Part shown: positions 48,275 through 59,229 of the stretch, in pieces
Layout: every line of letters starts with the position of its first letter
Position numbering within the stretch: position 1 is the stretch's first letter
NCBI RefSeq assembly: GCF_905220415.1
Contig: NC_059546.1
Location: 3,038,001 to 3,102,000, forward strand
Reading direction: 5' to 3'
DNA from: Colias croceus
Taxonomy: Eukaryota; Arthropoda; Insecta; Lepidoptera; Pieridae
Length of the DNA stretch: 64,000 bases
Program-made: the position numbers and the translations under genes
The notes under the pieces: generated by a model
The model's database searches: none
Told to the model about the DNA's origin: nothing
The model's input: only the letters and a program-made list of their open reading frames with translations

Positions 48275-48661
48275 GTTTTTATTTTTTAACGCAGTTATCA
48301 CTTGTGTTAACAGTAATTATTAAGTCAAAATATAATATGATTAAAAAACCTTGCAATCGATTCTATTACTGATTCTGAACAAAAATTTCATTTCATGTCA
48401 GGTTTCGTATGTAGGACTAAAATGAAGAATTTTCTATGGAGGCTGGCTTACCTTCTTATCCCGTCATTTTGACTCTTTTCCAAATCAGAGTTCCCTTGAA
48501 ATTCTAGGTAAAAAATGGACACTCAGTATCAATACAAACTTAATGTTGTTCATGGTTGTTCAGCAGCATATTATGCAGTTCGAAAAATAAGGCATCGATC
48601 ATGATATTATAGATATGCTAGTTAGTTACATAATATTATTATACATAATATTATTATGTAA

Positions 48662-48845
48662 CTAGCTTACCGCCCGAGGCTTCCCCCGCTTTGTCTAAAA
48701 CCTAATAAATTATATACTAAAACCTTCCTCTTGAATCACTCTATCTATTAAAAAAAAACAGCATCAAATACCGTTGCGTAGTTATAAAGATTTAAGCATA
48801 CAAAGGGACAGAGAAAGCGACTTTGTGTTATACTATGAAGTGACA
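48662..48845 (+). mobile_element. Retroposon fragment upstream of the THAP locus
   Basis: Starts CTAGCTTACCGCCCGAGGCT and ends in GGGACAGAGAAAGCGACTTT, which recurs at about 59985-60007. An AT-rich inverted repeat (GTTACATAATATTATTA and its inverse) immediately precedes it. Confidence 0.6.
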
Positions 48846-49078
48846 ACCACAGTGACAACAAGAGGTAGATTCGCCCTATATGTACCTAATATCATTGTTC
48901 GCCAGTCGCCACCAACGCACCAAAACGCATAGATACCTACCGTGAATTGGTCCTTTGTGTCCAGTGCAATCAGTCAGATTGTGTCCTCCCTAGAGCACCC
49001 TAGAGTATATATTTTGTTCTGTGATTGTGTCCGTCACAGCGAGCGCACGTGCCGTTTTATACGTTAAAGTTATTAATA

Positions 49079-49833
49079 ATGCCTTCTTGTGTGTTCAGAA
49101 AGTGCACAAATTACGATAAAAAAATAAAGAAAGATAAAGGAATATCATATCACAGGTAAATGTGTTAAAATATTACAATTTAAGAGCAAAAATAACAATT
49201 TGCAATTATTAATTAATGACATGTGTATTGGAATTATGAACGGGATAAAACATTGCTTCAATCACTAGTGTGACAAAGCTAGCGTACCTACACTGTGTTC
49301 AAAGATTATGTTGATGTAGATACATTTTTTAGTATGTTTGTATATCAGGCTGTTTGGACACACATGACATAAATACAGATTTTGATAAATTAACACAAAT
49401 CCATTTACATAAATACAGAATAACATCATCATAATCATACTTTAATCATAGTCTCGTCCACTGTTAAACATAAGCCTTGAGACAAGTATACATATACCTA
49501 CATAGGTATTATGAATTACAAGCATTTTCTGAATGTAACTTCAACAAGTATTTCTTATATTACCTAATCGTTTTTTGAACAATTTCCTGTATAAAAACGT
49601 TGAAGGATTATTGAAAAGGTAACTACATAGCTATTTCATTTTTCCATAGATTTCCTTCCGACGAGGAGTATCTACAATTTTGGATCTCAGTTGTTCGTCA
49701 ACAAAGATGCGAACATAACTGGATGCCTTCAAGTAGTAGTAGGATATGTAGTAACCATTTTAAAAATGAGGATAAATATACATCAAAGAAAGGATTAACG
49801 CTACTGATGAAAAATTCTGTTCCCATTTTAGAG
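49079..49833 (+). CDS. THAP-domain module A (two exons)
   Basis: Exons 49079-49155 (77 nt; donor GTAAAT) and 49650-49833 (184 nt; acceptor TCCATAG, donor GTAATA) give 87 residues forming a complete THAP zinc-finger domain. This C2CH DNA-binding fold is shared by P-element-type transposases and host regulators. Key residues: MPSCVFRKC (C4, C9), then RICSNHF supplying the last Cys and His; also the invariant W in FW and WMP, and SVPILE at the end. The second exon ends in phase 0. No private 3' end was found before module B; reading on past the donor gives 20 more codons and a stop. A 1.5 kb transposon insertion (49981-51510) follows immediately. Confidence 0.85.
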
Positions 49834-49980
49834 GTAATAATTTCTACGAGTAGGTACCTACCTTTACTGTATGTGATTTTGTTTGACATGTTTTAATTGA
49901 TTACTTTTTACGAGCCTTCATGCTGAAATGGCTGGAGGAATATAGATGAAACTTTGAATGAAGATAGATTTAAGCCTAGA

Positions 49981-51510
49981 TAATAGGCATGACGAAAGAT
50001 TTTGAAATCCTCTTCCATAATGTGTGTATACGTTTACTATACAAGAAAAACACTATATTTCGGTAATATACTTAAATTTAACGAAGATAAAAGCCATTTT
50101 TCAAAAAATATTTATTAACTGTGCCAAAACAGCTCGCAGGTGTCATGGCGTAGGCATGACGTCACTCTTTAGTAAATACGTAATTATTTGTACGCATTGC
50201 GAAGAAAATTATAAAAATATTTATTTAATATGTGTTATAGAAACGAATTTCAAAGTTTATAAGTGGTGTGCAGTATTGCAGTGTGAATCCACATAAAAAT
50301 AATGCTCAAAAATGTGTTAGTAATTATTTCAAGCGAGAAAATAATAAGAAATGATTGTATAATGGTGCTTCTAAACGGGCTATATTTTCCTGCAATATGT
50401 GGCTGCAACACAGTGGCCGGAAACATTGCGAGCAATTCCAGACACACCACTACGCAATATTGCAGCAATGTCCCGGACACATGTTTGATATTGCAGGCAT
50501 TGCAGCGAATGGCCGATATTGTTTTGATAGGTTGCTGGACGATCGCTGAGCTGTCGATTTAACTGCAATGTTGCCCAGCCAGTTTTATTGTTGTTTCAGT
50601 CGCTCTCTATTGTTATGATATAGTGCATCCTTTTCTACACGACGTGAAGTTATCTGTGAGTGCGGCTGTGCCGTGCCGTGACTAATTGCTATATTCTGTG
50701 CAGTCATCTCGTTTTTTGGACTGTTGATATTTTTTAAATTATCGGATTTTCGATATATCGATATTTTAAAATATATCAATATCGGAGTTCGATATAAAAT
50801 TCGAAAAAAATATCGATATTTCGATACATCGGCTTGACTTAAAAAAAATCATCACAAAAAAATCGTCAAAAACAAATCACGCCTATTGAAGTAAGGTCGA
50901 ATCCACATTCTCTGCTTTTTCCTTTTTGATTTTTCTCGAAAAACAATATAGGCTGCTGCGACGAGTGTGATTTCGTCAGCCATTGTTGTCGGTTTGTGTG
51001 GCCCGTTTAGGAGTCTGCAATATTGCAACACATGGCTCGGCCATAGATTGCTCGGCCATCGTGGCAATAAAATTTTTTTTGTGATGGCCGGGCAATAAGT
51101 TGCCAATAGTGCAGCTACAAATTGCAGAAAAATGTTGCCCGTTTAGACGCACCTTAAAGTAGGCGCGGAGAACCCCGAAACCACTTATTCGTGAATTCGC
51201 AATTAAGTATATTTCTGTTCTGAGTCGATAAAGCATACGTGAAACAATAGAAAATAAAAAAAAAATGCGTATTCTCAACATATTCATAACAACAAAATAC
51301 ATCTGACGTGAGTTGTTTACTTAAGCGTGACATCACGCGTGTTTTAGTCAAAATGGCCAACTGCAGAATTTCAATGTTTTATTTTATCGATAATCTCATT
51401 AATCTTAATGTTTTAAGATTTTTAAGTCACTATATTTAAATTATTTATTATACATTTTCCCTTAAAAACACTAATACGATCATTTATGGATACTGTCGTC
51501 ATGCCTATTA
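49981..51510. mobile_element. TA-flanked DNA element, copy interrupted by a nested element
   Basis: Terminal repeats TAATAGGCATGACG (49981) and CGTCATGCCTATTA (ending 51510). Without its 792 bp insertion it would be about 735 bp, matching the inverted copy at 39292-40001. It separates the two THAP modules. Confidence 0.88.
50363..51154. mobile_element. Nested PIF/Harbinger-like MITE (TAA duplication)
   Basis: The ends read TGGTGCTTCTAAACGGGC and GCCCGTTTAGACGCACCT, an 18 bp inverted repeat with mismatches, between TAA at 50360-50362 and TAA at 51155-51157. The uninterrupted copy at 39292-40001 has a single TAA at this spot, directly showing the empty site and the 3 bp duplication. The interior contains CGATATATCGATATTT-like runs and no protein. 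Confidence 0.88.
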
Positions 51511-51718
51511 CATCTAGACACGCGGCAGCGTGACATGCCGAGTTTATATCATACATCTTATCCTATGATTTATAAAAAAGCAGATACGTTACCCGCTCTC
51601 TATTTTGGCAAGAAAAAACTCCGCTAAGTGCCCGAGTTTCACTTAGTCACGCACCATTCAGCGTCGTGGCTGGACGTTCTTTTAATTAACGCGTATTGTA
51701 GTAAAAGTGTCCAACAAA

Positions 51719-51795
51719 ATGCCTTCGTGTGTTTTTAGACGTTGCAGGAATTATACTGTAACTGTTAGGGAAAATAAAAAAGTTTCATTTCATAC
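51719..51795 (+). CDS. THAP module B exon 1
   Basis: 77 nt; ATG at 51719-51721; donor GTAAGT. Encodes MPSCVFRRCRNYTVTVRENK and KVSFHT, with the first two zinc-binding cysteines. The promoter side starts right after the transposon end at 51510. Confidence 0.85.
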
Positions 51796-54700
51796 GTAAG
51801 TACTGTGAATTGATTTATTCTAACCGAAAAATGTTACTTTTTATATTTTAATCGGCAGTTGTTATTACGAAGTACATGAGTGAGACATGTATTATGTCTC
51901 GTGCGTGAGAGTGAAAGAGAGAACAACTGTATTGGTGATAATGACGATGGCGGCGAACTGCTACTCGGAATTGCCACTGCTAGGGGAAGTTGGGGAAAAT
52001 GGAACTAGTCTTTATTCACCCTCACAAAATTATATAAAACCTGAAATTGTTTTTAAATCATGTTACTAAATATTGATAGATTCGATCGACAACTCAAAAG
52101 TACTTGTAACAGTTTATTTTAATAAAAAAACATTTTTTAATTTGAATTACTTATCATTTAAAATGTGTATGACTATGAATATTAAAACACTTTTCAATTT
52201 AGATTTCCTAAAGATAGCTGTATGAAGGAAAAGTGGATAAAGATAATCAGGACTCAAAGGCGGGAGATTGATTGGATGCCAGCAAAAAATTCAACAATCT
52301 GCTCGGAACATTTCAACGAAGGAGATATATATGAGACGAAAAAGAAATTACGTAGATTAAAAAAAACAGCAGTTCCTATAATTGAGGTAGGTAAAATAAA
52401 ATGACTGAAAATATTTTTATTTGTTTTGATATTTTTATTTATTTAGCGATGTTTGTCGAATAATTTATATGAGTGAAATAGAAGTTCTGTATCTGAATTC
52501 CGTTAGCGTCCCGTTAGGTTATTTTCAATAATGTGAAATTGCTACAGACCCCAATTTTGTTTTCAAAAAGAACAATTTTAGGAATTAATATTATGGTGTA
52601 GTCTATAAAGCATATTTATTTAGGTATTTGTGTTTTATTATTGTTAATTTCGAATTAATATAATAAATTTGAAAAAGAAAAAGATATTTTTTTTTTACCT
52701 AATCGAATCTAAAGATTGGTCATTTATTAGTCTAATCTGAATTAAAATCGAGTGTACAACTGTCGCCCAACCTCCTCTCGTAGCTACCTCGTACGCGCTC
52801 GCGGCTCGACCCATCGACGAAAATTAACAACGGTGTAACTCAGATTCTATATTCATCTCTTTCTAATAACAGATAAGGCGTATCTTGACATCCATGTTGT
52901 TTCCCTTTCTCGGAGCGATCGGACGGAGTATAGGGCCATATAGTGCGTTAGTAAGTAGGCAGCTAAGGTAGGCAGTATTACGTGGTATTACCATATTTCC
53001 TAATAATATTGTAATACTGTGAAGTAGGTATGTATTAATTACGCTGTTTTTTAGTGCAATGATGTTGGCGTATGCCGCGTCTACTATAGTCCTTTCCACC
53101 TAAGATGATTTCTGTGACACATCGGTTTTTGACACGTGTAGAGATGTCTGTACTGAAATCATATCAATTGTTTCCGATAATCGATAATATTTTATATGGA
53201 AATGAAATCGATTTGAATAATGTACCATTATTAGTTTTTTCGGCATTTCGCCATCAATTAACTAAGGAAACTTAGCAAACAACAGCAACAAAAAGTCAAC
53301 AATAACAATTAGTAACAATAGCAGAATACCACGTAAAGTATCAATATAAAAGTTTTTGATTTATAAGCTTAAGATGTTTCATTTTTATATTTTTGGTAAT
53401 AATGCCGCCATAAAATAAAAATATTATGCACTAAAATTATTTTGGCGTTTTAAACATAAAATATGTAATTCGGAACACGATGAAGTGTCACAGGAATCAT
53501 CATAGCTGAAAAGGACTATAGTATAATAGAGTCATTGTTTTCAACTAGTGAAACAAGAAATAAAGATTTTAGGTATTTTTAATATACAGTATTTCAAATA
53601 TATTAGACTTATTAATAGCTGTTAGGTTACCGGAACGCCTAATAATTAAGCTAATAATATGTATGTAATTCATTATTTTACTTAAATTAATTCTTTCCCT
53701 TGTTCCCATAGAATCATGAGAATTTAACCCCCGATTGTAGGTAACTGTAGTCCCCAGTTGTCTCGAAAATGTAGACATATCGGATATGACCTCTATTTTC
53801 GATAGTCCAAGAAAGTTTGCTCTGAATAAGCGAATTCGTCGGCTCATTGTAGAAAAGAAAAAGATACAAAAAAAGAACAAAATTCTTAATCAACAAAATA
53901 AAAGGTTAAAATTTTTTATCAGAACGACAATATATGGAACTGAACGAATAGTCTGAGTGATAAGTTGAAAATGGCGTAAAATAGAGATAAGTCTCTTAAA
54001 AATACGTGCTCATTTGATTCGGAATGACGTCTAGAAAAATGTATCGGAAATGTGTGCGGAAATTAGCACACAAAAAATTGCAAAAGTTATAAACAAATTA
54101 AGTTGCAAAAAAAAAGGTATTTCGTTTATTGTTAATAACTCCGAAATTATTAACATTTCAGAAATTTTGAATACACCATAATTTTTTTAAATTTTTAAAT
54201 TAATATTTACATAATACTACCTTAAAAAAAAAATTGGTGTGACGTGCTCGGTTTTGAAGCTGCGCGCGCTAACTAAAAATGCCGCGCGGAGGCCTATTTT
54301 CAGCGTTAAATTAAAATTATAAATAATGGAGATAGAATTCCGGGAGTCGGGAGATTTCGTTGGAAATTTCCTCCTCTTTAAGAATCTTTTTTCAAAATTT
54401 CTGAAATGTTAATAATTTCGGAGTTATTATTAATAAACGAAATACCTTTTTTTTGCAACTTAATTTGTTTATAACTTTTGCAATTTTTTGTGTGCTAATA
54501 CACATTTCCGATACATTTTTCTAGACGTCATTCCGAATCAAATGAGCTATCGCACGTATTTTTAAGATACTTAAGTATCTCTATTTTACGCCAATAGCAT
54601 CTGTTGAATTCTTAGAGCATGGTTTAATGCTCTAAGATTGAATTTTAATATCTACACATCTTAATATATATAAATCTCGTGTCACAATGTTTGTCCTCAA

Positions 54701-55519
54701 TGGACTCCTAAACCACTTAACCGATTATAATAAAATTCGCATACCATGTGCAGTTTGATCCAACTTGAGAGATAGGATAGGTTTTATCCCGGAAATCCCA
54801 CGGGAAAGGGAACTATGCGGGGTTTTCTCTGAAAACGCGGGCGAAGCCGCGGGCGGAAAGCTAGTAATATTATAAATAATATTGTAATACTGTGATATTA
54901 TGTTGTAACTTAAGTAATTAATTGATAAGATATCTACTTATTTTGAACATGAATTATTTATATTTTTGTTTTGTTTATAGGAAATAAAATATGAAGAAGA
55001 TGAGTCTTCTGATGTCATAGAACAAAATGAACAATGTAGCTTGCAAGTAAGTAGTTTAGTACCTATCTACTATAAATGTTCACATTATACCTATCTATTC
55101 GTAATAGAATAATCCGTAATTTTATGATAGTTACCTACTTTTGAATTTATGATATACATATTAACTAAGTACAATATGATAATTAAGTAGTTAGTTACTA
55201 ATATTTTATTTTTCGTTTTTCGAGCAGCTATAATATAAAATTATTTTATTGTAGTTATGTTATTCCTAATTTTATGATCGATTCAATTTCTTTTCAGAAA
55301 AAAAACGAACAAGAAGTTGCAATGAATGGAGAACATTTTGTTTGTAAAAGACTTATAAAACTTAAAAATAGCAAAATATGTAAGTTACAAAAAGAAAATA
55401 GTAGACTAAAGAAAAAATGTAGTGACTTGAAGAGTATCGTGAATATATTTTGGCGGCTTCATGCGTTTGCCAATGTTTCCACTAGCCACAAACTACAAAT
55501 GCTGAGACGAATTAGGTAA
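51719..55519 (+). CDS. THAP-domain protein gene, module B with coiled-coil 3' end
   Basis: Exons 51719-51795, 52203-52386, 54981-55046 and 55298-55519 join in frame to 182 residues. The first two (77 and 184 nt, exactly as in module A) encode the THAP domain: MPSCVFRRC, WIKIIRTQRREIDWMP, TICSEHF, AVPIIE. The last two give an acidic linker (EIKYEEDESSDVIEQN) and a Lys-rich coiled coil (ICKLQKENSRLKKKCSDLKS), ending LQMLRRIR and TAA. Such layouts are typical of small THAP regulators and of P-element N-terminal halves; no RNase H-like domain is seen, so a catalytic transposase is unlikely. AATAAA at 55999-56004 is a plausible poly(A) signal. An alternative 3' exon lies at 53741. Confidence 0.82.
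52203..52386 (+). CDS. THAP module B exon 2
   Basis: 184 nt; acceptor AATTTAG, donor GTAGGT. Encodes FPKDSCMKEKWIKIIRTQRR, then EIDWMPAKNSTICSEHFNEG and AVPIIE. Ends in phase 0, compatible with exons at 53741 and 54981. Confidence 0.87.
52400..53084. other. THAP intron, nothing recognised
   Basis: AT-rich intron with one GC-richer patch at about 52760-52820; no supported feature. Confidence 0.45.
53085..53520. mobile_element. TA-flanked MITE (TATAGTCCTTTYCACC ends), full copy
   Basis: The ends TATAGTCC and GGACTATA are inverted, with longer similarity (TGATTTCTGTGACAC versus GTGTCACAGGAATCATCA). Length 436 bp. A TA duplication suggests Tc1/mariner-type mobilisation. A half copy is at 31772-31945. 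Confidence 0.8.
53741..53956 (+). CDS. Alternative 3' coding exon of the THAP locus
   Basis: After acceptor GATTGTAG (AG 53739-53740), a 71-codon frame in phase 0 reads VTVVPSCLENVDISDMTSIF, DSPRKFALNKRIRRLIVEKK, a Lys/Asn-rich coiled coil, then FIRTTIYGTERIV and TGA. SPRK followed by a basic coiled coil is typical of the segment after the linker in THAP proteins. It can join either THAP module (both end in phase 0) but excludes the exons at 54981 and 55298. It could be a terminal exon of module A transcripts, an alternative end for B, or a leftover. Confidence 0.65.
   Translation, partial: VTVVPSCLENVDISDMTSIFDSPRKFALNKRIRRLIVEKKKIQKKNKILNQQNKRLKFFIRTTIYGTERIV
53973..54592. mobile_element. 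Fold-back element with about 200 bp arms
   Basis: The arms 53973-54172 and 54392-54592 are inverted copies (GGCGTAAAATAGAGATA at the left end, TATCTCTATTTTACGCC at the right; ATTTGATTCGGAATGACGTC shared) around a 220 bp GC-richer loop. No protein. It lies between the two alternative THAP 3' ends. Confidence 0.85.
54656..54868 (-). mobile_element. Lepidopteran retroposon family B, copy 2 (inverted)
   Basis: Reverse complement of the 9631 type: begins CTTAATATATATAAATCTCG and ends GGGCGAAGCCGCGGGCGGAA. It lies in the THAP intron just before exon 54981. Confidence 0.75.
54981..55046 (+). CDS. THAP gene exon (acidic linker)
   Basis: 22 whole codons after acceptor GTTTATAG, with donor GTAAGT. 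Encodes EIKYEEDESSDVIEQNEQCS and LQ. Confidence 0.78.
55298..55519 (+). CDS. THAP gene last exon (coiled coil)
   Basis: Acceptor TTTTCAG; 73 codons and TAA. Encodes HFVCKRLIKLKNSKICKLQK, ENSRLKKKCSDLKSIVNIFW and a C-terminal helix ending LQMLRRIR. Confidence 0.78.
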   Translation, partial: KKNEQEVAMNGEHFVCKRLIKLKNSKICKLQKENSRLKKKCSDLKSIVNIFWRLHAFANVSTSHKLQMLRRIR

Positions 55520-56035
55520 TCCAAACAGCGATATCACGCTTGCTTGAGTTATTAAAAGAGAAGCAAGCTCTTGACAACGTAGTTTAACTTATTTTTTGAA
55601 AAAAACAAGCAAAATTATAGGAGTGTAATTATAAGTAAACGTAATATTATGTAAGGAAAACGTGGATAAGTGGATTACCTATAGCGCAAGCGATAGCCCA
55701 CTTTTATCGCACAAACGTAGGTGGATCCCAAGCAAACTTATTTGATTTGTGTGTAACACCGAGCGGATGTATAAATTTAAGCCCTGGATATACAGAAGAA
55801 GTGATAACAGACTGAAAGAAAAATTGATAAACGATGCGAGTTACCAAAGGAGAAATTTGAAAAGAGCACCTTAAAGATAACGTCATCCATTTTCAAAACT
55901 TTCTAGGCAAAAACTACCAGTTGATTGAACTAGCTAAGCTCTACATAATAGGAAAGAAGACTGTTAATGTACCTACTAACTTTTAATACATATATTATAA
56001 TAAACACTTTGTTGTACTTACCTACTTTTTTTACT

Positions 56036-56340
56036 TACCGCCCGCGGCTTCGCCCGCTTTGTATACCTACCCAATCTAATCCATACTAATATTATAAATG
56101 CGAAAGTAACTCTGTCTGTCTGTCTGTCTGTTACTCAATCACGCCTTAACTACTGAACCAATTTGCATTAAATTTGGTATAGAGATATTTTGATACCCGA
56201 GAAAGGACATAGGCTACTTTTTACCCCAGGACATAGGATAGGTTTTATTCCGGAAATCCCACGGGAACGGGAAATATGCGGGCGGGGACTATGCTTTCTT
56301 TGACTGCGCGGGCGATGCCGCGGGTGGAAAGCTTGCATCT
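56036..56340 (-). mobile_element. Retroposon with (TCTG)n tract
   Basis: Contains GCATTTATAATATTAG in inverse, CTGTCTGTCTGTCTGTCTG, and ends GGGCGATGCCGCGGGTGGAA. A second head, CCGCCCGCGGCTTCGCCCGC, sits at its left edge. Confidence 0.7.
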
Positions 56341-56503
56341 AATAAGGGGTTAGGCGGTCAGCGAAAATTCAGCTATTTGGGCCTGAGGTGAGGGAGGAGG
56401 TGAGGGGGTCCGCGTTTAGTATGGAATCAACGTGTTCGAAACTAAAAATCGTAAGCGCCATTCATATTTTTATCAAAAAGTGAATGAAAATATTTAGTAC
56501 TAG

Positions 56504-56745
56504 CTTACCGCCCGCGGCTTCGCACGCGCAGTCAAAGAAAAACCGGCATAGTTCCCGTTCCCGTGGGTTTTCCGGGATTGCGTCATTTTCCCGGGATAAA
56601 AAGTAGCCTATGTCCTTTCTCGGGTATCAAAATATATCCATACCAAATTTCATGAAAATTGGTTCAGTAGTTTAGGCGTGATTGAGTAACAGACAGACAG
56701 ACAGACAGAGTTACTTTCGCATTTATTTAATATTGGTATGGATTT
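56504..56745 (+). mobile_element. Retroposon with (ACAG)n tract
   Basis: Starts CTAGCTTACCGCCCGCGGCT and ends AACAGACAGACAGACAGACA, then CTTTCGCATTTATTTAATAT. Plus-orientation relative of 56036-56340. Confidence 0.72.
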
Positions 56746-56785
56746 TCTAAATCTAAAACAGTCACGAAATCGAGAAGGTAAATAC

Positions 56786-56945
56786 CTATGTATTTATTTA
56801 TTTTTATTTAAAATCTTTATTGCATACACAAACATAAATACAAATTTCACACACGCAGACAGGACATTTTATGCAAAGGGCGGCTTTATTGCTTCAAGCA
56901 ATTTCTTCCAAGCAACCCGAGCAACCAGTGTAAGTATTGAAAAAA
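56786..56945 (-). mobile_element. Retroposon fragment (GGCGGCTTTATTGCTTCAAG type)
   Basis: Relative of 40800-40945 and 57590-57712, with the GGCGGC.TTAT.GCTT core and CTTCCAAGCAACC. Confidence 0.55.
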
Positions 56946-57353
56946 GAAAAAGAAAATTAAGGTAGATTATGACTCAGGGTTGCAAAAAAACAGAGAATTA
57001 TGAGAAAAAACATGTTTTTTTTGTTTTTTTGGTTTTGTTCAATGTTTTATGTTTAATTCAATGTTTTTTTCTTTGTACTTTTACTGTGTTTTATTCATGT
57101 TTAAAACATTGATTAATATGTTTTAATCACCCATAGGCATGTTTACGGACGCGATTACAGTCAGCGATGACCGCGATTGCAAACACTCATACCCGTCCGT
57201 AGGAACGCACCCAATATTATCGCGCGCGTGATATTATCAAATACAGAGCATATTCTTTCCCGTTTAATGAGTATCTTTTTACGATGTTGCATTGGAAGTG
57301 CACCCACTAACATGGTGGCAATCACTTAAGGGGAAATTAAGCTCGGACATGAA

Positions 57354-57587
57354 TTGAATTATCTAGCATGCCAACTGCATGCTGCAGTTGCTTCCTCTGC
57401 AGGAGTAGAAAGACTTTTTTCTACATTTGGGTTGGTACAATCCAGATTAAGATATCGTTTACCAAATGAAAAAACCGCGAAACTTGTTTCAGTTTTTAAA
57501 AATATGAATAAAAAAAAATACAATCTCCCAGAGTGGCCAAAATTAAGAGCATTTGGAGGAATCCTTATTAGTGGACTAAGTAAATAA
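57354..57587 (+). pseudogene. hAT transposase C-terminal dimerisation domain remnant
   Basis: Encodes AAVASSAGVERLFSTFGLVQ, SRLRYRLPNEKTAKLVSVFK, the classic hATC dimerisation block (SS..VERLFS..G.....R..L) of hAT transposases. Only this end remains; there is no ATG in frame and upstream parts are missing. Confidence 0.85.
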
Positions 57588-57589
57588 AA

Positions 57590-57712
57590 TAAATAAAATA
57601 AAAAACACTTTATTGTACAATGCACATATATAAAAATACAACAATAAACAAAATGAATCTTCACCGTACAAATTGGCGGCCTTATCGCTTTAAAGCGATT
57701 TCTTAAGTATTA
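57590..57712 (-). mobile_element. Retroposon fragment (ACACTTTATTGTACAA type)
   Basis: Follows the hAT remnant directly, with AAAACACTTTATTGTACAAT and GGCGGCCTTATCGCT. Family of 40800-40945. Confidence 0.6.
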
Positions 57713-58369
57713 AGTTAAATAATTATAATAATGTTAAAATTAAAGTTTCTTTATTTGAAATGTTTTATTTAACTTATTAGCTGACTGACTAGTCCTAGTG
57801 TTAAATAATAATATAATTAAGTTAATTAAATTAACTAATAAAATGTCGCAATAATAGTAATTTCCCATTTGAAATTGTTTTATTTATCTATCCCACTTGT
57901 AAGTTTAAAACCTGTTTAAAACAATGTATAAAACATTGATTTAAAACAGGTGGAAAAAAACATGTTTTTTTTGCAATTTGTTTTAAACTTGTTTTAAACA
58001 TGGTGTTTTAAACAACGATGTTTTTTTGTAACAACCCTGGATTATGTACACAATAGAAATAAAGAAGGACATCACATAATAAAATAAAAGACAACAACAA
58101 AATTATGACTAAAAAATTCTAAAAAAACAAAAGAAATAAACCAAAAGGGAAAAAAGCAAATGACAATTATAATTAATAATAAAAATAATTAACAGGTTTG
58201 CAAATATATGTATTTGTGATTTTATACGAATTATTATCGTAAAATACGGTTGTAATGAGCATTTATATGATACTAGGTTTCAAATATCTCCATACCAAAT
58301 TTCATGAAAATTGGTTTAGTAGTTTAGGCGTGATTGAGTAACAGACAGACAGACAGAGTTACTTTCGCA

Positions 58370-58486
58370 TCTATACATATAATAAATCTGTAGAAGGGTC
58401 AATTCTGTACATTGAAAATATTGAAAAAATAAATAGCACTGTGTTACTGGATCGATACCAAACCCAAATATGTGATTAAAAAAATT

Positions 58487-58531
<45 letters not shown>

Positions 58532-58690
58532 ATGTGAAGACATCACGTGAAAACTAGCGGTTCGATTTCGATGAAACTTGGTATAATTATACCTTATTAT
58601 CCTGGGCGTAAAATAGGATACTTTTTATCCTGGAAAAATACGTAGAAAAAAAAATAAACTAAAATTTTCAGTTTTATCCATAGACGTTGT
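58370..58690 (-). mobile_element. Lepidopteran retroposon family A, copy 2 (truncated, inverted)
   Basis: Reads CATATAATAAATCTGTAGAA, CCAAACCCAAATATGTG, then a (TGTC)n run at about 58490-58530. It stops near TTTTATCCATAGACGTTG instead of reaching the CCGCCCGCG end. Confidence 0.75.
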
Positions 58691-58833
58691 TCTATACCGC
58701 AGTGGATTCAGCGCCGTAACATGTAGCTCCGAAAGTCGGATTTGGCTTGAACCGTTTGCGTCACACGAGAGCCGCACGATGCCACGCCTGCCACGACTCC
58801 TATATAAGGACTGCGATCCGCGCCGCGCGACGC

Positions 58834-59034
58834 CCCGTCCGATTAGGGCCCTTCTGGCCTCCTCCACTCAAGCGACAGCTCAAGCCGAGGTTCGTGGTCC
58901 CCGTCAAGGGGGGACGCCCTTGTGCATGTCGCTACCAGGGTGAACCTTCAGTTCACCCCCGCGTCCGCGTTAAAATGTAGAAGCCCTTCTGGCTAACATT
59001 GAGAAACACCACACAAAAAAAAAAAAAAAAAAAA
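58834..59034 (+). mobile_element. 5'-truncated LINE tail, copy 2, with 12 bp target duplication
   Basis: GCCGCGCGACGC occurs at 58822-58833 and again at 59035-59046, immediately after a poly(A) run of about 20. Between them, 201 bp carry the C-terminal peptide KPRFVVPVKGGRPCACRYQG and stop, then a short 3' UTR. Same family as 27084-27282. Confidence 0.9.
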
Positions 59035-59229
59035 GCCGCGCGACGCATAAAATTTATGAATTTTGATGCGAGCGGACGTGTCCAGTGTGGCGAGCGGTCG
59101 TTCTTATTGGAATAAAATATATTGTATGCATAATAATAATAATTAACATATTAATATTGTTTTCACCGTAAATTGGTTTATTCATTAAACTCATAATTCT
59201 CTCTGTCATCTCATTTCATTGTATTTGTA

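Noticed and set aside
50250..51360. Many 60-108 codon frames on both strands
   Set aside because: All within nested non-coding transposons; no domain recognised.
58747..58980. 77-codon plus frame
   Set aside because: Only the LINE ORF tail joined to flanking DNA across the insertion boundary.
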